DNA from: Litorivita sp040371945
GTDB taxonomy: Bacteria; Pseudomonadota; Alphaproteobacteria; Rhodobacterales; Rhodobacteraceae
Direction of reading: 5' to 3'
DNA length: 64,000 nt
NCBI RefSeq assembly: GCF_040371945.1
Contig: NZ_BAABWS010000002.1
Location: forward strand, 62,001 to 126,000
Made by a program: the position numbers and the translations under genes. The notes beneath the pieces were generated by a model. That model did no database searches. It saw nothing but the letters and a program-made list of their open reading frames with translations, and was not told the DNA's origin. This document shows, piece by piece, positions 51,194 to 58,405 of the stretch; position 1 is the stretch's first letter, and each line of letters starts with the position of its first letter.

Positions 51194-51577
51194 TTATGCG
51201 TTGGCGCCCGAAAGCGGCTTGTAGTTGGTGACTTCTGCGATACGGGCGGATTTGCCGCGACGCGAGCGAAGATAGTAAAGTTTCGCGCGGCGCACACGGC
51301 CACGGCGCACAACTTCGATGCTCTCGATATTGGTCGAGTGCAGCGGGAACACACGTTCCACACCTTCACCAAAGGAAATCTTACGGACCGTGAACGAACC
51401 CGCGATGCCTTTGCCGTTCTTACGGCCGATGCAAACGCCTTCGTAGTTCTGCACACGCGAGCGCGTGCCTTCGGTCACTTTGTAGCCGACGCGAATGGTA
51501 TCGCCAGCTTTGAAATCGGGGATGTCTTTCCCCAGAGCGGCCACTTGTTCCGCTTCGAGTTGAGCGATCAGGTTCAT
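51194..51577 (-). CDS. rplS: 50S ribosomal protein L19
   Basis: A 127-residue large-subunit protein at the 30S-50S interface: MNLIAQLEAEQVAALGKDIPDFKAGDTIRVGYKVTEGTRSRVQNYEGVCIGRKNGKGIAGSFTVRKISFGEGVERVFPLHSTNIESIEVVRRGRVRRAKLYYLR in order. GGAGACTGGCG precedes the ATG at 51577; the in-frame MYRRLA extension is not conserved. In the trmD-rplS-rpmE block. Confidence 0.97.
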   Translation of the reverse strand: MNLIAQLEAEQVAALGKDIPDFKAGDTIRVGYKVTEGTRSRVQNYEGVCIGRKNGKGIAGSFTVRKISFGEGVERVFPLHSTNIESIEVVRRGRVRRAKLYYLRSRRGKSARIAEVTNYKPLSGANA

Positions 51578-51903
51578 CGCCAGTCTCCTATACATGCTCG
51601 TGGTTTTTCCACGAAGGTTGCGCGGCCTCAGAGCTCTTCGTCTTCATCGGGTCCGTGCCCATGTGGCGCGCCCGCGAGAGGTTAGGTCAACGTTTCTTAT
51701 TCGGGTCTGTCCGCGCCCTGCAATGCACCGAAGAAGGCGCGACATTGGCATAGCAAACAGGTCCGATGGCCGATTCCGACCCCGAACGAGCCGCTGATAA
51801 GGGGGATAGGGGGTAAAATCAAGCGGCGATATACATCGCGCGCCCTTTTTTCTAACGCGCGAGCCGGCGCAGCAGCGGGGCGCTGCGCCGCGGGCGATGG
51901 GCG
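51578..51903 (-). promoter_or_regulatory. 326-base leader/promoter region between trmD and rplS
   Basis: Non-coding region before rplS. A possible minus-strand promoter is TTGCAG (51723-51718), 16 bases, AATAAG (51701-51696), giving a leader of about 110 bases. The leader has a small CGTGG...CCACG hairpin at ~51599-51613. No gene seen. This suggests rplS-rpmE can be made apart from trmD. Confidence 0.35.
51865..51890 (-). terminator. Hairpin just downstream of trmD
   Basis: CGGCGCAGC (51865-51873) and GCTGCGCCG (51882-51890), a perfect 9-base stem with 8-base loop, 14 bases past the trmD stop on the minus strand. No T-run; could be a partial terminator that separates trmD from rplS. Confidence 0.45.
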
Positions 51904-52716
51904 TCAGCTTTCTTGCGACTTGGCCGCATAGCGCGCCCACATATCGGGGCGGCGCTGGCGGGTGAGGTCTTCGGCGCTGGCGCGGCGCCATTGGGCGATT
52001 TTGCCGTGGTGGCCCGACATTAACACTGGCGGGATCTCGCGGCCTTTCCATTCGGCGGGGCGGGTATATTGCGGATGCTCCAACAGGCCCGCCGAATGGC
52101 TTTCCTCTTCGATGCTGTCGGCATTGCCCAAAACTCCGGGCAAGAGGCGCACGGCGGCATCCAGCATCGCCTGCGCCGCGATCTCGCCGCCGGTGAGGAC
52201 AAAATCGCCCAAAGACACCTCTTCGATGCCGTATTCCTCGATCACCCGCTCGTCGATCCCCTCAAACCGCCCGCAAATCAGCGTCACGCCGCCGCTTTGC
52301 GCCCAATCGCGCGCCATGGCCTGATCAAACCGCTGGCCGCGCGGCGACAAATAGACGAGCCGCGTTTGCCCCTTGGCGCGGGCCAAGGCCTCGTCAATCG
52401 CGGGGCCAAGCACATCGGCGCGGATCACCATGCCCGCGCCGCCGCCCGCAGGTGTGTCGTCGACATTCTTGTGTTTGCCGATCCCGAAGGGGCGCAGGTC
52501 GATCGTCTCCAGTGCCCAAGCCTCTTCCTTGAGCGCCTTGCCCGTCAGGCTTTCGCCCAAAACGCCTGGAAAGGCTTCGGGAAAGAGCGTGATCACCCGT
52601 GCGGTCCAGACCCGCGCCAGACGCGGCGGCTCGCCCATCAAATCGCGCGGGCGCAGCGTGGCCGAGATGGATTTGCGCCCGTGCGAGCGGGCGGGGGATT
52701 TGGGTGTGTTGCTCAT
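51904..52716 (-). CDS. trmD: tRNA (guanine-N1)-methyltransferase
   Basis: A 270-residue SPOUT methyltransferase that makes m1G37 in tRNAs with a G36, preventing +1 frameshifts. VWTARVITLFPEAFPGVLGESLTGKAL, DDTPAGGGAGMVIRADVLGPAID, VYLSPRGQRFDQAMARDWA, LICGRFEGIDERVIEEYGIEEVSLGDFVLTGGEIAAQAMLDAAVRLLPGVLGN (the trefoil knot and AdoMet site) and HPQYTRPAEWKGREIPPVLMSGHHGKIAQWRR are all present. The first ~26 residues are an extension common in Rhodobacterales; an ATG at 52638 would remove it. Confidence 0.97.
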   Translation of the reverse strand: MSNTPKSPARSHGRKSISATLRPRDLMGEPPRLARVWTARVITLFPEAFPGVLGESLTGKALKEEAWALETIDLRPFGIGKHKNVDDTPAGGGAGMVIRADVLGPAIDEALARAKGQTRLVYLSPRGQRFDQAMARDWAQSGGVTLICGRFEGIDERVIEEYGIEEVSLGDFVLTGGEIAAQAMLDAAVRLLPGVLGNADSIEEESHSAGLLEHPQYTRPAEWKGREIPPVLMSGHHGKIAQWRRASAEDLTRQRRPDMWARYAAKSQES

Positions 52717-52802
52717 AAGGGGCCTGATATGCGATCCGCGCGCGATTGAAAATCCTTTCTGCGCGCCCTAGGCTTGCGCCAAAGGCAAGAGCAAGGCGCA
52801 AA

Positions 52803-53765
52803 ATGACAGGCCAGAGAACCCAAGTCATGCAGGCAGGGCGCGCGGCGCTGCGCGTTTTGGCCCCTATGGCGGGGCTGCCGCAAGGCGGCTGGCAGGTGAC
52901 GCTCCTGTCGGCGCGGCGCGAGGGGCAAGGCGCGCGCGGGGTGTTGCGCGCGGACCCCGCGCAGGGACAGGGCGAAAACCTGCCTTCGGTCATCGTGAAG
53001 CTGCACCTGCCGGTCGAGCCTGCGCGCTTCGAGGCGATGCGCGCAGGCCACGCGGCGGCGGCGCGCGCTTTGCCCGACGGCGTGCCTGCGGCTTTGGCCG
53101 CCTGCGAGGCGCATGGCGCTTTGCTGCTCTCATGCGTGCAAGGCGAACCGGTTTGGGAGGCCTTGTCGCAACGCGCCGACGGTGCGGGGTCTGCGGATAT
53201 GTTGATTGCGGCGGGGGCGTGGCTTGGCCGGTTTCACAAGGGTGCAGCGCGGGGCGCCGAGGCGCTGCAAACCGGTGGCCCGCTGCGCCGCTTGCGCCGT
53301 TTGGCCAAGGCGCGCGATCTGCCGCAGCCGCAGGCCTATTGCGCCGCGCTCGGCGCGCTCGAAACGCTCGGGCAGCAGGCGCAAAACCCCACCCCCCATG
53401 CGGTGATCCACGGCGATATGACCTTGCAAAACCTCTTGGTGACGCCGGATTTGCGTGTCTGCGGCATTGATTTCGAAAACGCCGAAGCGGCCCCCGCGAT
53501 GCGCGATCTGGCGGGGCTTGTGGCCGATGATGCGATCTGGTTCGGGGCGGGCGGGGCGATTGATCTGGACGCGCAGGCGCCGTTGCTGCGCGGCTATAGT
53601 GGCGCTGGCGGGGCGGTGGATGCGGCGGCTTTGCGGTTTTTTGTCGGGGCGAAGCTTCTGGGCCTTTGGGCGGCGCAGCCTGCGAGGGGGGCGGACCGCA
53701 CTGCGCGGCGCGCCTATGTCTGGTCGCGCCTACAACAGATCACGCCGGAGTTCTTCACCCTTTGA
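52803..53765 (+). CDS. Aminoglycoside-phosphotransferase/choline-kinase-like protein
   Basis: A 320-residue protein-kinase-like small-molecule phosphotransferase. HAVIHGDMTLQNLLVTPDLRVCGIDFENAEAAPAMRDLAGLVADD carries the catalytic HGDxxxxN loop and the metal-binding ID(F)E motif; LPSVIVKLHLP holds the likely ATP lysine. Substrate unknown (thiamine, choline, sugar or aminoglycoside). The ATG at 52803 has AAGGCGCAAA before it. It runs against the surrounding translation genes and overlaps the sulfotransferase-like gene tail by 11 bases. Confidence 0.82.
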   Translation: MTGQRTQVMQAGRAALRVLAPMAGLPQGGWQVTLLSARREGQGARGVLRADPAQGQGENLPSVIVKLHLPVEPARFEAMRAGHAAAARALPDGVPAALAACEAHGALLLSCVQGEPVWEALSQRADGAGSADMLIAAGAWLGRFHKGAARGAEALQTGGPLRRLRRLAKARDLPQPQAYCAALGALETLGQQAQNPTPHAVIHGDMTLQNLLVTPDLRVCGIDFENAEAAPAMRDLAGLVADDAIWFGAGGAIDLDAQAPLLRGYSGAGGAVDAAALRFFVGAKLLGLWAAQPARGADRTARRAYVWSRLQQITPEFFTL

Positions 53766-54573
53766 GGGGCTTGGGCGCGCTCGATTGTTTTTGCTCTTTG
53801 CGCGCGGCGCGCACGATCTCTTGCTTGCGGGCCGCCCTCTCGCCGCTGTCCATCTTGCGGCGGTTGAGCGCCAAGAGCGCGTCGCGCACCTCTTGCGGCA
53901 AGGAGGTATTCGCAGGCGGCAGCGGCGCGATTTGGGCGCGCAAACCCGCGCTGATCCCGACCAGATCGAGCAACGGGTCAAGCGGGCCAAGTCGCCCCGT
54001 CATGCTCTCCAATGCGGCCTGCCGCACGCGGTGCTGCGGCATGGCCTCGTTGATGCGGGCAATATCCGCATCCAGATCGGCCAAGGGCAGATATTGCGCC
54101 CGATAAGTGGCAAAATCGTCGCGAATGCCCGAGGCGCGCAGATGCTGCGCATAGCAGCTTTTGACCCAAGGCTCCGGCGCGCGGGTGGAGAAATAAAAGG
54201 TCAGATCGGCGCTTGGAAACACTTCACAAGCGACATTGGCCAGCGCGGGCAAAAGCGCCGCCGCCGCGCGGTAATCGCGCAGGGCCTTGCGCCCGGGCAT
54301 GAGGCCGCACAGGTCTTCGCTCGACAGACAAAGCGGGCGCGGATCATCCGCATCAAGGCTTTCGAAAAACAGCGCAAGATCATAGATATAGGCACTCATT
54401 TTCGCGGGATCGCCGCTGGCCGACCACGCGCGCGCCGCAAGGGCCGCCGTGCGGATTTCGGCCTTGAGCGCGATTTGCATTTCGGCGGATAAAAGCGCGC
54501 GGTCGCGCTCTAACATGCGCTGCACGCTGGAGGTGCCGGTCTTGTGAAACCCGCAATGCAGCACCATGCGCAT
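53755..54573 (-). CDS. Sulfotransferase-like P-loop protein
   Basis: A 272-residue protein starting VLHCGFHKTGTSSVQRMLERD, the 5'-phosphosulfate loop (GxxKTGTT/S-type) of sulfotransferases, with FYFSTRAPEPWVKSCYAQHLR matching the 3'-phosphate-binding Arg/Ser segment. The C-terminal ~50 residues are basic and low in complexity (RRKMDSGERAARKQEIVRAARKEQK). It may transfer sulfate to a surface glycan or be a degenerate relative. It sits 3 bases after rimM on the same strand, so it is probably co-transcribed with the translation genes. Confidence 0.75.
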   Translation of the reverse strand: MRMVLHCGFHKTGTSSVQRMLERDRALLSAEMQIALKAEIRTAALAARAWSASGDPAKMSAYIYDLALFFESLDADDPRPLCLSSEDLCGLMPGRKALRDYRAAAALLPALANVACEVFPSADLTFYFSTRAPEPWVKSCYAQHLRASGIRDDFATYRAQYLPLADLDADIARINEAMPQHRVRQAALESMTGRLGPLDPLLDLVGISAGLRAQIAPLPPANTSLPQEVRDALLALNRRKMDSGERAARKQEIVRAARKEQKQSSAPKPLKG

Positions 54574-54576
54574 GGG

Positions 54577-55095
54577 TTAAAACAATCCCTCGGGCGGATC
54601 GACGATGATGCGCCCAGCGGCCAGATCGACGGTCGGCACCGCCTCGCGCGTGAAAGGCAAAAGCACCGTGGCCTCAAGCCCCGCGCCGTGGATTTCCAAC
54701 AGATCGCCCGCGCCGTGGTTCATCACCTGTTTGACGCGGCCCAAGACCGCGCCGCCGGTGTCCACCACCTCCAGCCCGATGAGGTCCGCATGGTAAAACT
54801 CGTCGTCGGGCAGCGAGGGCAATTGATCGCGCCGCGCATAAAGTTTCGTCCCGCGCAGGGCGTCGGCTTGCTCTTTGGTTTGCACCCCGTCGACGCGCCC
54901 CGCAAAGCCGTTTTTGACCGCCCGCGTGATGCCGACGATAAACTGCTGCGCGCCGGTCTCGTCGGTCAACGGGTTGTAAAGCGCGATATCCTCGGGCTGG
55001 GCGGTGAAGCTCTTCAGGCGCACCTCGCCCTTGACCCCGTAAGAGCCCGAAATCGTTCCGACACAGACCAGTTCCGCCGCGGTGTCTTCCGTCAT
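54577..55095 (-). CDS. rimM: 16S rRNA processing protein RimM
   Basis: A 172-residue ribosome assembly factor for 30S head maturation: VCVGTISGSYGVKGEVRLKSFTAQPEDI (RimM N-domain), the PRC-barrel part FYHADLIGLEVVDTGGAVLGRVKQVMNHGAGDLLEIHG, and LLPFTREAVPTVDLAAGRIIVDPPEGL. AAGGAGGCGCGCA precedes the ATG at 55095, and the start overlaps the stop of the 47-residue gene upstream (ATGA). Confidence 0.97.
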   Translation of the reverse strand: MTEDTAAELVCVGTISGSYGVKGEVRLKSFTAQPEDIALYNPLTDETGAQQFIVGITRAVKNGFAGRVDGVQTKEQADALRGTKLYARRDQLPSLPDDEFYHADLIGLEVVDTGGAVLGRVKQVMNHGAGDLLEIHGAGLEATVLLPFTREAVPTVDLAAGRIIVDPPEGLF

Positions 55096-55235
55096 TGCGC
55101 GCCTCCTTTGCACAGGCCTGCGGTAAATTCTCCGCCCAATGCCGCGCATTTTTTGCTTTGCTCCGACCGTTCAAACAGAAGACCGGCCAAAAAGGCAACC
55201 ATCAACAGGATCAATGTGCGGATCGGGCGAAACAT
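55092..55235 (-). CDS. 47-residue membrane protein between bluB and rimM
   Basis: A small gene with ATG at 55235 and TGA at 55092, overlapping the rimM start by four bases. The product begins MFRPIRTLILLMVAFLAGLLF, a short basic head and one membrane helix, then ERSEQSKKC and a soluble tail with a second cysteine near the end (GLCKGGAQ). It starts five bases after the bluB stop, so translation is probably coupled at both ends. The tight packing and sensible membrane-anchor pattern support a real gene. Function unknown. Confidence 0.75.
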   Translation of the reverse strand: MFRPIRTLILLMVAFLAGLLFERSEQSKKCAALGGEFTAGLCKGGAQ

Positions 55236-55240
55236 CGGGT

Positions 55241-55882
55241 CTAGCGTGTCTCAACCGGCACGTCGGTGCAACGGGTTTCCCATCCGGCGCGCTCCAATTC
55301 GGGGCTGCCCGTGAACTCTTCGGGCGTGCCGACGCAAAGATACGCGACAAGCGACCAGCCCTCGGGCACGTCCAGATCGGCGCAAAGCCGCAGCGGATCA
55401 AGGATCGACACCCAGCCCACGCCAAGCCCTTCGGCGCGCGCCGCCAGCCAGAATTGCGTCACGGCAGCGACGACGGAATAGCGGCGCATTTCGGGCATGG
55501 TCCCTGCGCCCAGCCCTGCGCCTTTGGCGGTGGTGTCGTCGCAAAACACGGCGAATTGTTCGGGCGCATCGCGCATGCCCGAAAGCTTCAAGCCGGCGTA
55601 AATTTTGGATTTTTCGCCGCTATATCCGGCGAGGGCCTGCGCATTGGCGGCTTTGAAATTGGCCAAGGCTTTGGCGCGGGCAGGGGCCGAGGCCACATTG
55701 ACGATACGCCATGGCTGCGACAGGCCGACCGAGGGGGCGGCAGCAAAGCTGCGCAAGGCGCGCTGCAAGGCCGCCCCCTCAACGGGATCGGTGCGGAAGC
55801 GGCGCACATCGCGCCGCAACCACATCAGTTGGTCAAACTGCTGCCGGAAGTCTTCCGGAAAGGCGGAAATGACCGGATCCAA
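55241..55882 (-). CDS. bluB: 5,6-dimethylbenzimidazole synthase
   Basis: A 213-residue flavodoxin-like nitroreductase relative that breaks down FMNH2 with O2 to make the lower ligand base of cobalamin. FDQLMWLRRDVRRFRTDPVEGAALQRAL and FAAAPSVGLSQPWRIVNV are BluB marks, with YSVVAAVTQFWLAARAEGLGVGWVSILDP and VAYLCVGTPEEF later. The start is a TTG at 55882, as no ATG lies upstream of the conserved region; it begins six bases after the rpsP stop. B12 is needed by the ethylmalonyl-CoA pathway that mcl1 implies. Confidence 0.9.
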   Translation of the reverse strand: MDPVISAFPEDFRQQFDQLMWLRRDVRRFRTDPVEGAALQRALRSFAAAPSVGLSQPWRIVNVASAPARAKALANFKAANAQALAGYSGEKSKIYAGLKLSGMRDAPEQFAVFCDDTTAKGAGLGAGTMPEMRRYSVVAAVTQFWLAARAEGLGVGWVSILDPLRLCADLDVPEGWSLVAYLCVGTPEEFTGSPELERAGWETRCTDVPVETR

Positions 55883-55888
55883 AACCGA

Positions 55889-56302
55889 TTACTCTGCGGT
55901 TTCTTCCGCAGCAGCTTCCTCGGCGGGTGCTTCTTCGGCAGGGGCCGCAGCGGCTTCGGCTGCTGCCGCGACTTTGGCCGCTTTCTCTTCGGCGCGCTCG
56001 ACGGCTTTTTTGCCCGGGGTGCCGCGCTTGGGGTTGTTGCGCTCTTTTTTCTCCAAAACGCCAGCCGCTTCGAGCATACGCTGCACGCGGTCGGTCGCTT
56101 GGGCGCCTTCACCGAGCCAGTATTGGATGCGCTCGACGTTCATTTTCACGCGCTCTTCGTTGTCTTTGGCGAGCAGCGGGTTGTAGGTGCCCAGCTTCTC
56201 GATGAAGCGGCCATCGCGGGGCATACGGCTGTCTGCCGCAACGATCCGGTAGAAGGGGCGCTTTTTGGAACCGCCGCGGGCGAGACGAATTTTCATAGCC
56301 AT
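55889..56302 (-). CDS. rpsP: 30S ribosomal protein S16 with A/E-rich tail
   Basis: A 137-residue small-subunit protein: KIRLARGGSKKRPFYRIVAADSRMPRDGRFIEKLGTYNPLLAKDNEERVKMNVERIQYWLGEGAQATDRVQRML is the S16 domain (~80 residues). The remainder is a long Ala/Glu/Lys tail (AEAAAAPAEEAPAEEAAAEETAE), a common alphaproteobacterial extension. AGGAGAATGACACC precedes the ATG at 56302. Confidence 0.97.
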   Translation of the reverse strand: MAMKIRLARGGSKKRPFYRIVAADSRMPRDGRFIEKLGTYNPLLAKDNEERVKMNVERIQYWLGEGAQATDRVQRMLEAAGVLEKKERNNPKRGTPGKKAVERAEEKAAKVAAAAEAAAAPAEEAPAEEAAAEETAE

Positions 56303-56346
56303 GGTGTCATTCTCCTAAGGTTGGCTTTGGACAGGCAAGGGGCCTG

Positions 56347-56655
56347 TTATTCTTGGTGTTTCTTGTGGTGCTGGATGACTTCCTGAATGATGAAGTTCAG
56401 GAAATTCTTGGCAAATTCGGGGTCGAGATCGGCCCGTTTTGCAAGATCTTCTAGGCGCGCGATCTGGCGCGCTTCGCGGTCGGGGTCGGAGGGGGGCAAA
56501 TCATGCTCCGCCTTGAGCTTTCCCACGGCCTGCGTGTGTTTGAACCGCTCGCCCAATGTATAGACGAGGATCGCGTCGAGCCGGTCGATGCTCTCGCGGT
56601 GTTCTTTGAGGATGTCGGCCGCGCGGGCGGCGGTGTCGGAGCGTAGGTCAGTCAA
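56347..56655 (-). CDS. Chorismate mutase (AroQ class)
   Basis: A 102-residue all-helical chorismate mutase converting chorismate to prephenate for Phe and Tyr. SIDRLDAILVYTLGERFKHTQAVGKLKAEHDLPPSDPDREARQIARLEDLAKRADLDPEFAKNFLNFIIQEVIQHH holds the Arg, Lys and Glu/Gln active-site pattern of the AroQ fold. The start is a TTG at 56655 that overlaps the end of the GNAT gene by eight bases; AAAGGATGG lies before it. No other start gives the first helix. Coupled to the GNAT triplet upstream. Confidence 0.9.
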   Translation of the reverse strand: MTDLRSDTAARAADILKEHRESIDRLDAILVYTLGERFKHTQAVGKLKAEHDLPPSDPDREARQIARLEDLAKRADLDPEFAKNFLNFIIQEVIQHHKKHQE

Positions 56656-57265
56656 TGGCCCATCCTTTCGGTTTGAACAGCGGATCGGCATAGTGGCTGA
56701 TCTCCATGGCGATCCCATGCGCAAGCTGCGTGCCGTCCAGCGCGACAGGCGCGGGGTGGCGATAAACGGCGTCCGATCCGTCAATGGTTTTGGCCGCGTC
56801 GTCGCGCTTGGCGCCCAGCCGCTCGGCAAGGCGGATGCTGTCGAGGTTCTTGGGGTCGAGATAGCTCACCGCCGTCTCCCACCCGAGGGTGCGATAGAGG
56901 TAATTGCGCGCCGCATTGGTCGCCTCCAGCGCATAGCCTTTGCCCGCCTTATCGGGCCAGATGATCCAAGCGATCTCGGCCTCGGGCCAAGCGGCGGGTT
57001 TCCATCCGCCCGCCATGCCAAGGGTTTCGTCGGTCGCCTTGTCGTGGATCATCCACATGCCGTAACCGCGAATGTTCCAATGGCCGATCTCGGCGGCATA
57101 GAGCATCCACGTCTCGTAGGGGTTGAGCGGCCCGCCCATGAACCGCGCGCGATAGGAGGTGAAGGTCGCCTTGAAATTCGGGTAATCCTCGGCCTCGGGA
57201 CCGCGCAGGACCAAGCGTTCGGTCTCGATCACGGGGATGTCGGTGGCGCGTCTATGGTCGGTCAT
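56648..57265 (-). CDS. GNAT acetyltransferase, third of the tandem set
   Basis: A 205-residue GNAT (RimJ/RimL-like) N-acetyltransferase: VIETERLVLRGPEAEDYPNF, IGHWNIRGYGMWMIHDKAT, AEIAWIIWPDKAGKGYALEATNAARNYLYRTLGWETAVSYLDPKNLDSIRLAERLGAKRDD. It shares the GHW-x5-GYG core with the two genes upstream. The start at 57265 makes an ATGA overlap with the previous GNAT stop, and it ends by overlapping the chorismate mutase start. A C-terminal ~25-residue extension is unique to this copy. Substrate unknown. Confidence 0.88.
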   Translation of the reverse strand: MTDHRRATDIPVIETERLVLRGPEAEDYPNFKATFTSYRARFMGGPLNPYETWMLYAAEIGHWNIRGYGMWMIHDKATDETLGMAGGWKPAAWPEAEIAWIIWPDKAGKGYALEATNAARNYLYRTLGWETAVSYLDPKNLDSIRLAERLGAKRDDAAKTIDGSDAVYRHPAPVALDGTQLAHGIAMEISHYADPLFKPKGWAID

Positions 57266-57792
57266 GCGCGGACCTCGCCGCTCAAAGGGTGGCGGTATAT
57301 ATCGCAAGGCTTGCCCAAAAGTTCGCCGTGGCGTTCGAAACGCGCGCCCAGCCGTTCGGCCAAAGCCGCAGAGCGCGCATTGGCGGGGTCGATATGCGAG
57401 ATCACACCCTCAAGGCCGAAATGCGCGGCCCCATAGGCGCGCGCCGCCTGCGCCGCCTCAAAGGCGATGCTCTTGCCCTCGGCGGCCTCAAAAACCTGCC
57501 AGCCAAGCTCCGGCTCGGACCAACCCTCGCGGAAGATGAAACCGCACATGCCAACGCATGCGCCCGTGGCTTTCTCTTCGATCGCCCAATAGCCAAACCC
57601 GCGCAGCAACCAATGCCCGTTCAAATAGGCGATGATGCGCCAGACATCGGGGCGCTCGGCGGGGCCGCCGACGAACTGCGACCGCTCGGAGGCATAAAAG
57701 GCGGCCACCTCATCGAGATCGTCCAATGTGACGGGACGCAAGATCAGGCGGTCGGTTTCGACCTCGGGGATATCGACGCTAAAGGTGGTCAT
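57262..57792 (-). CDS. GNAT acetyltransferase, second of the tandem set
   Basis: A 176-residue GNAT N-acetyltransferase: VETDRLILRPVTLDDLDEVAAFY, NGHWLLRGFGYWAIEEKAT, PELGWQVFEAAEGKSIAFEAAQAARAYGAAHFGLEGVISHIDPANARSAALAERLGARFE. The A-motif for acetyl-CoA is EGKSIAFEA, missing the usual RGxGxA glycine pattern (QxxGxG/A), which may weaken acetyl-CoA binding. Coupled by ATGA overlaps on both sides. Confidence 0.88.
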   Translation of the reverse strand: MTTFSVDIPEVETDRLILRPVTLDDLDEVAAFYASERSQFVGGPAERPDVWRIIAYLNGHWLLRGFGYWAIEEKATGACVGMCGFIFREGWSEPELGWQVFEAAEGKSIAFEAAQAARAYGAAHFGLEGVISHIDPANARSAALAERLGARFERHGELLGKPCDIYRHPLSGEVRA

Positions 57793-58352
57793 GCATAGGC
57801 CTCCACCGATCCGTCGCTGTCCAAAGCATCGGGAGAGGGGTGACGATAGAGCAGGTCCTCGCCCATATTGACGTTGTGATAGGTCCGCTCATAGGTCGCG
57901 CCAAGGCGTTCGGCCAGTTTGATCGAACGGGCATTGTCCGGCACGATGTTCGAGGTCAGCGTGGTAAAGCCCAGATCGCTATAGGCCCATTCGCGCGCGC
58001 GCAGGGCCGCCTCATAGGCCACGCCCTTGCCCTCAAACCCGTCAAACACCACCCAGCCAAGCTCCGGCTCGGGCCAGCCGTCGGGGTTCCAGATGCCGCA
58101 GATGCCCGCAGGCTTGCCCGTGGCCTTGTCCTCGATGGTGAAATAGCCGTAGCCGTGGATATGCCAATGCCCGACATTGAGGCCAAACCAGCGCCACGCA
58201 TCATGGCGGTTGTCAAAGCCGCCAAACCCCGCCGCACGCTCCAGATCGCACAGGAATGCAATCAGCGGCTCTGCGTCGGACCGCTTAGGTCCGCGCAAGA
58301 CGAGCCGCTGGCTTTCCAGCGTCGGGGCTTGGGTGAGGGGGGCGAGGCTCAT
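57789..58352 (-). CDS. GNAT acetyltransferase, first of the tandem set
   Basis: A 187-residue GNAT N-acetyltransferase: LESQRLVLRGPKRSDAEPLIAFL, VGHWHIHGYGYFTIEDKAT, PELGWVVFDGFEGKGVAYEAALRAREWAYSDLGFTTLTSNIVPDNARSIKLAERLGATYE. The acetyl-CoA loop FEGKGVAYEA is intact. It leads a tight three-gene run and starts 53 bases after ffh. The three copies clearly arose by duplication. Confidence 0.9.
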   Translation of the reverse strand: MSLAPLTQAPTLESQRLVLRGPKRSDAEPLIAFLCDLERAAGFGGFDNRHDAWRWFGLNVGHWHIHGYGYFTIEDKATGKPAGICGIWNPDGWPEPELGWVVFDGFEGKGVAYEAALRAREWAYSDLGFTTLTSNIVPDNARSIKLAERLGATYERTYHNVNMGEDLLYRHPSPDALDSDGSVEAYA

Positions 58353-58405
58353 GGCAGGTTACACACCCACCGCGCCGCGCGCCGCTATGATGAAAGGCGC
58401 GCGCA

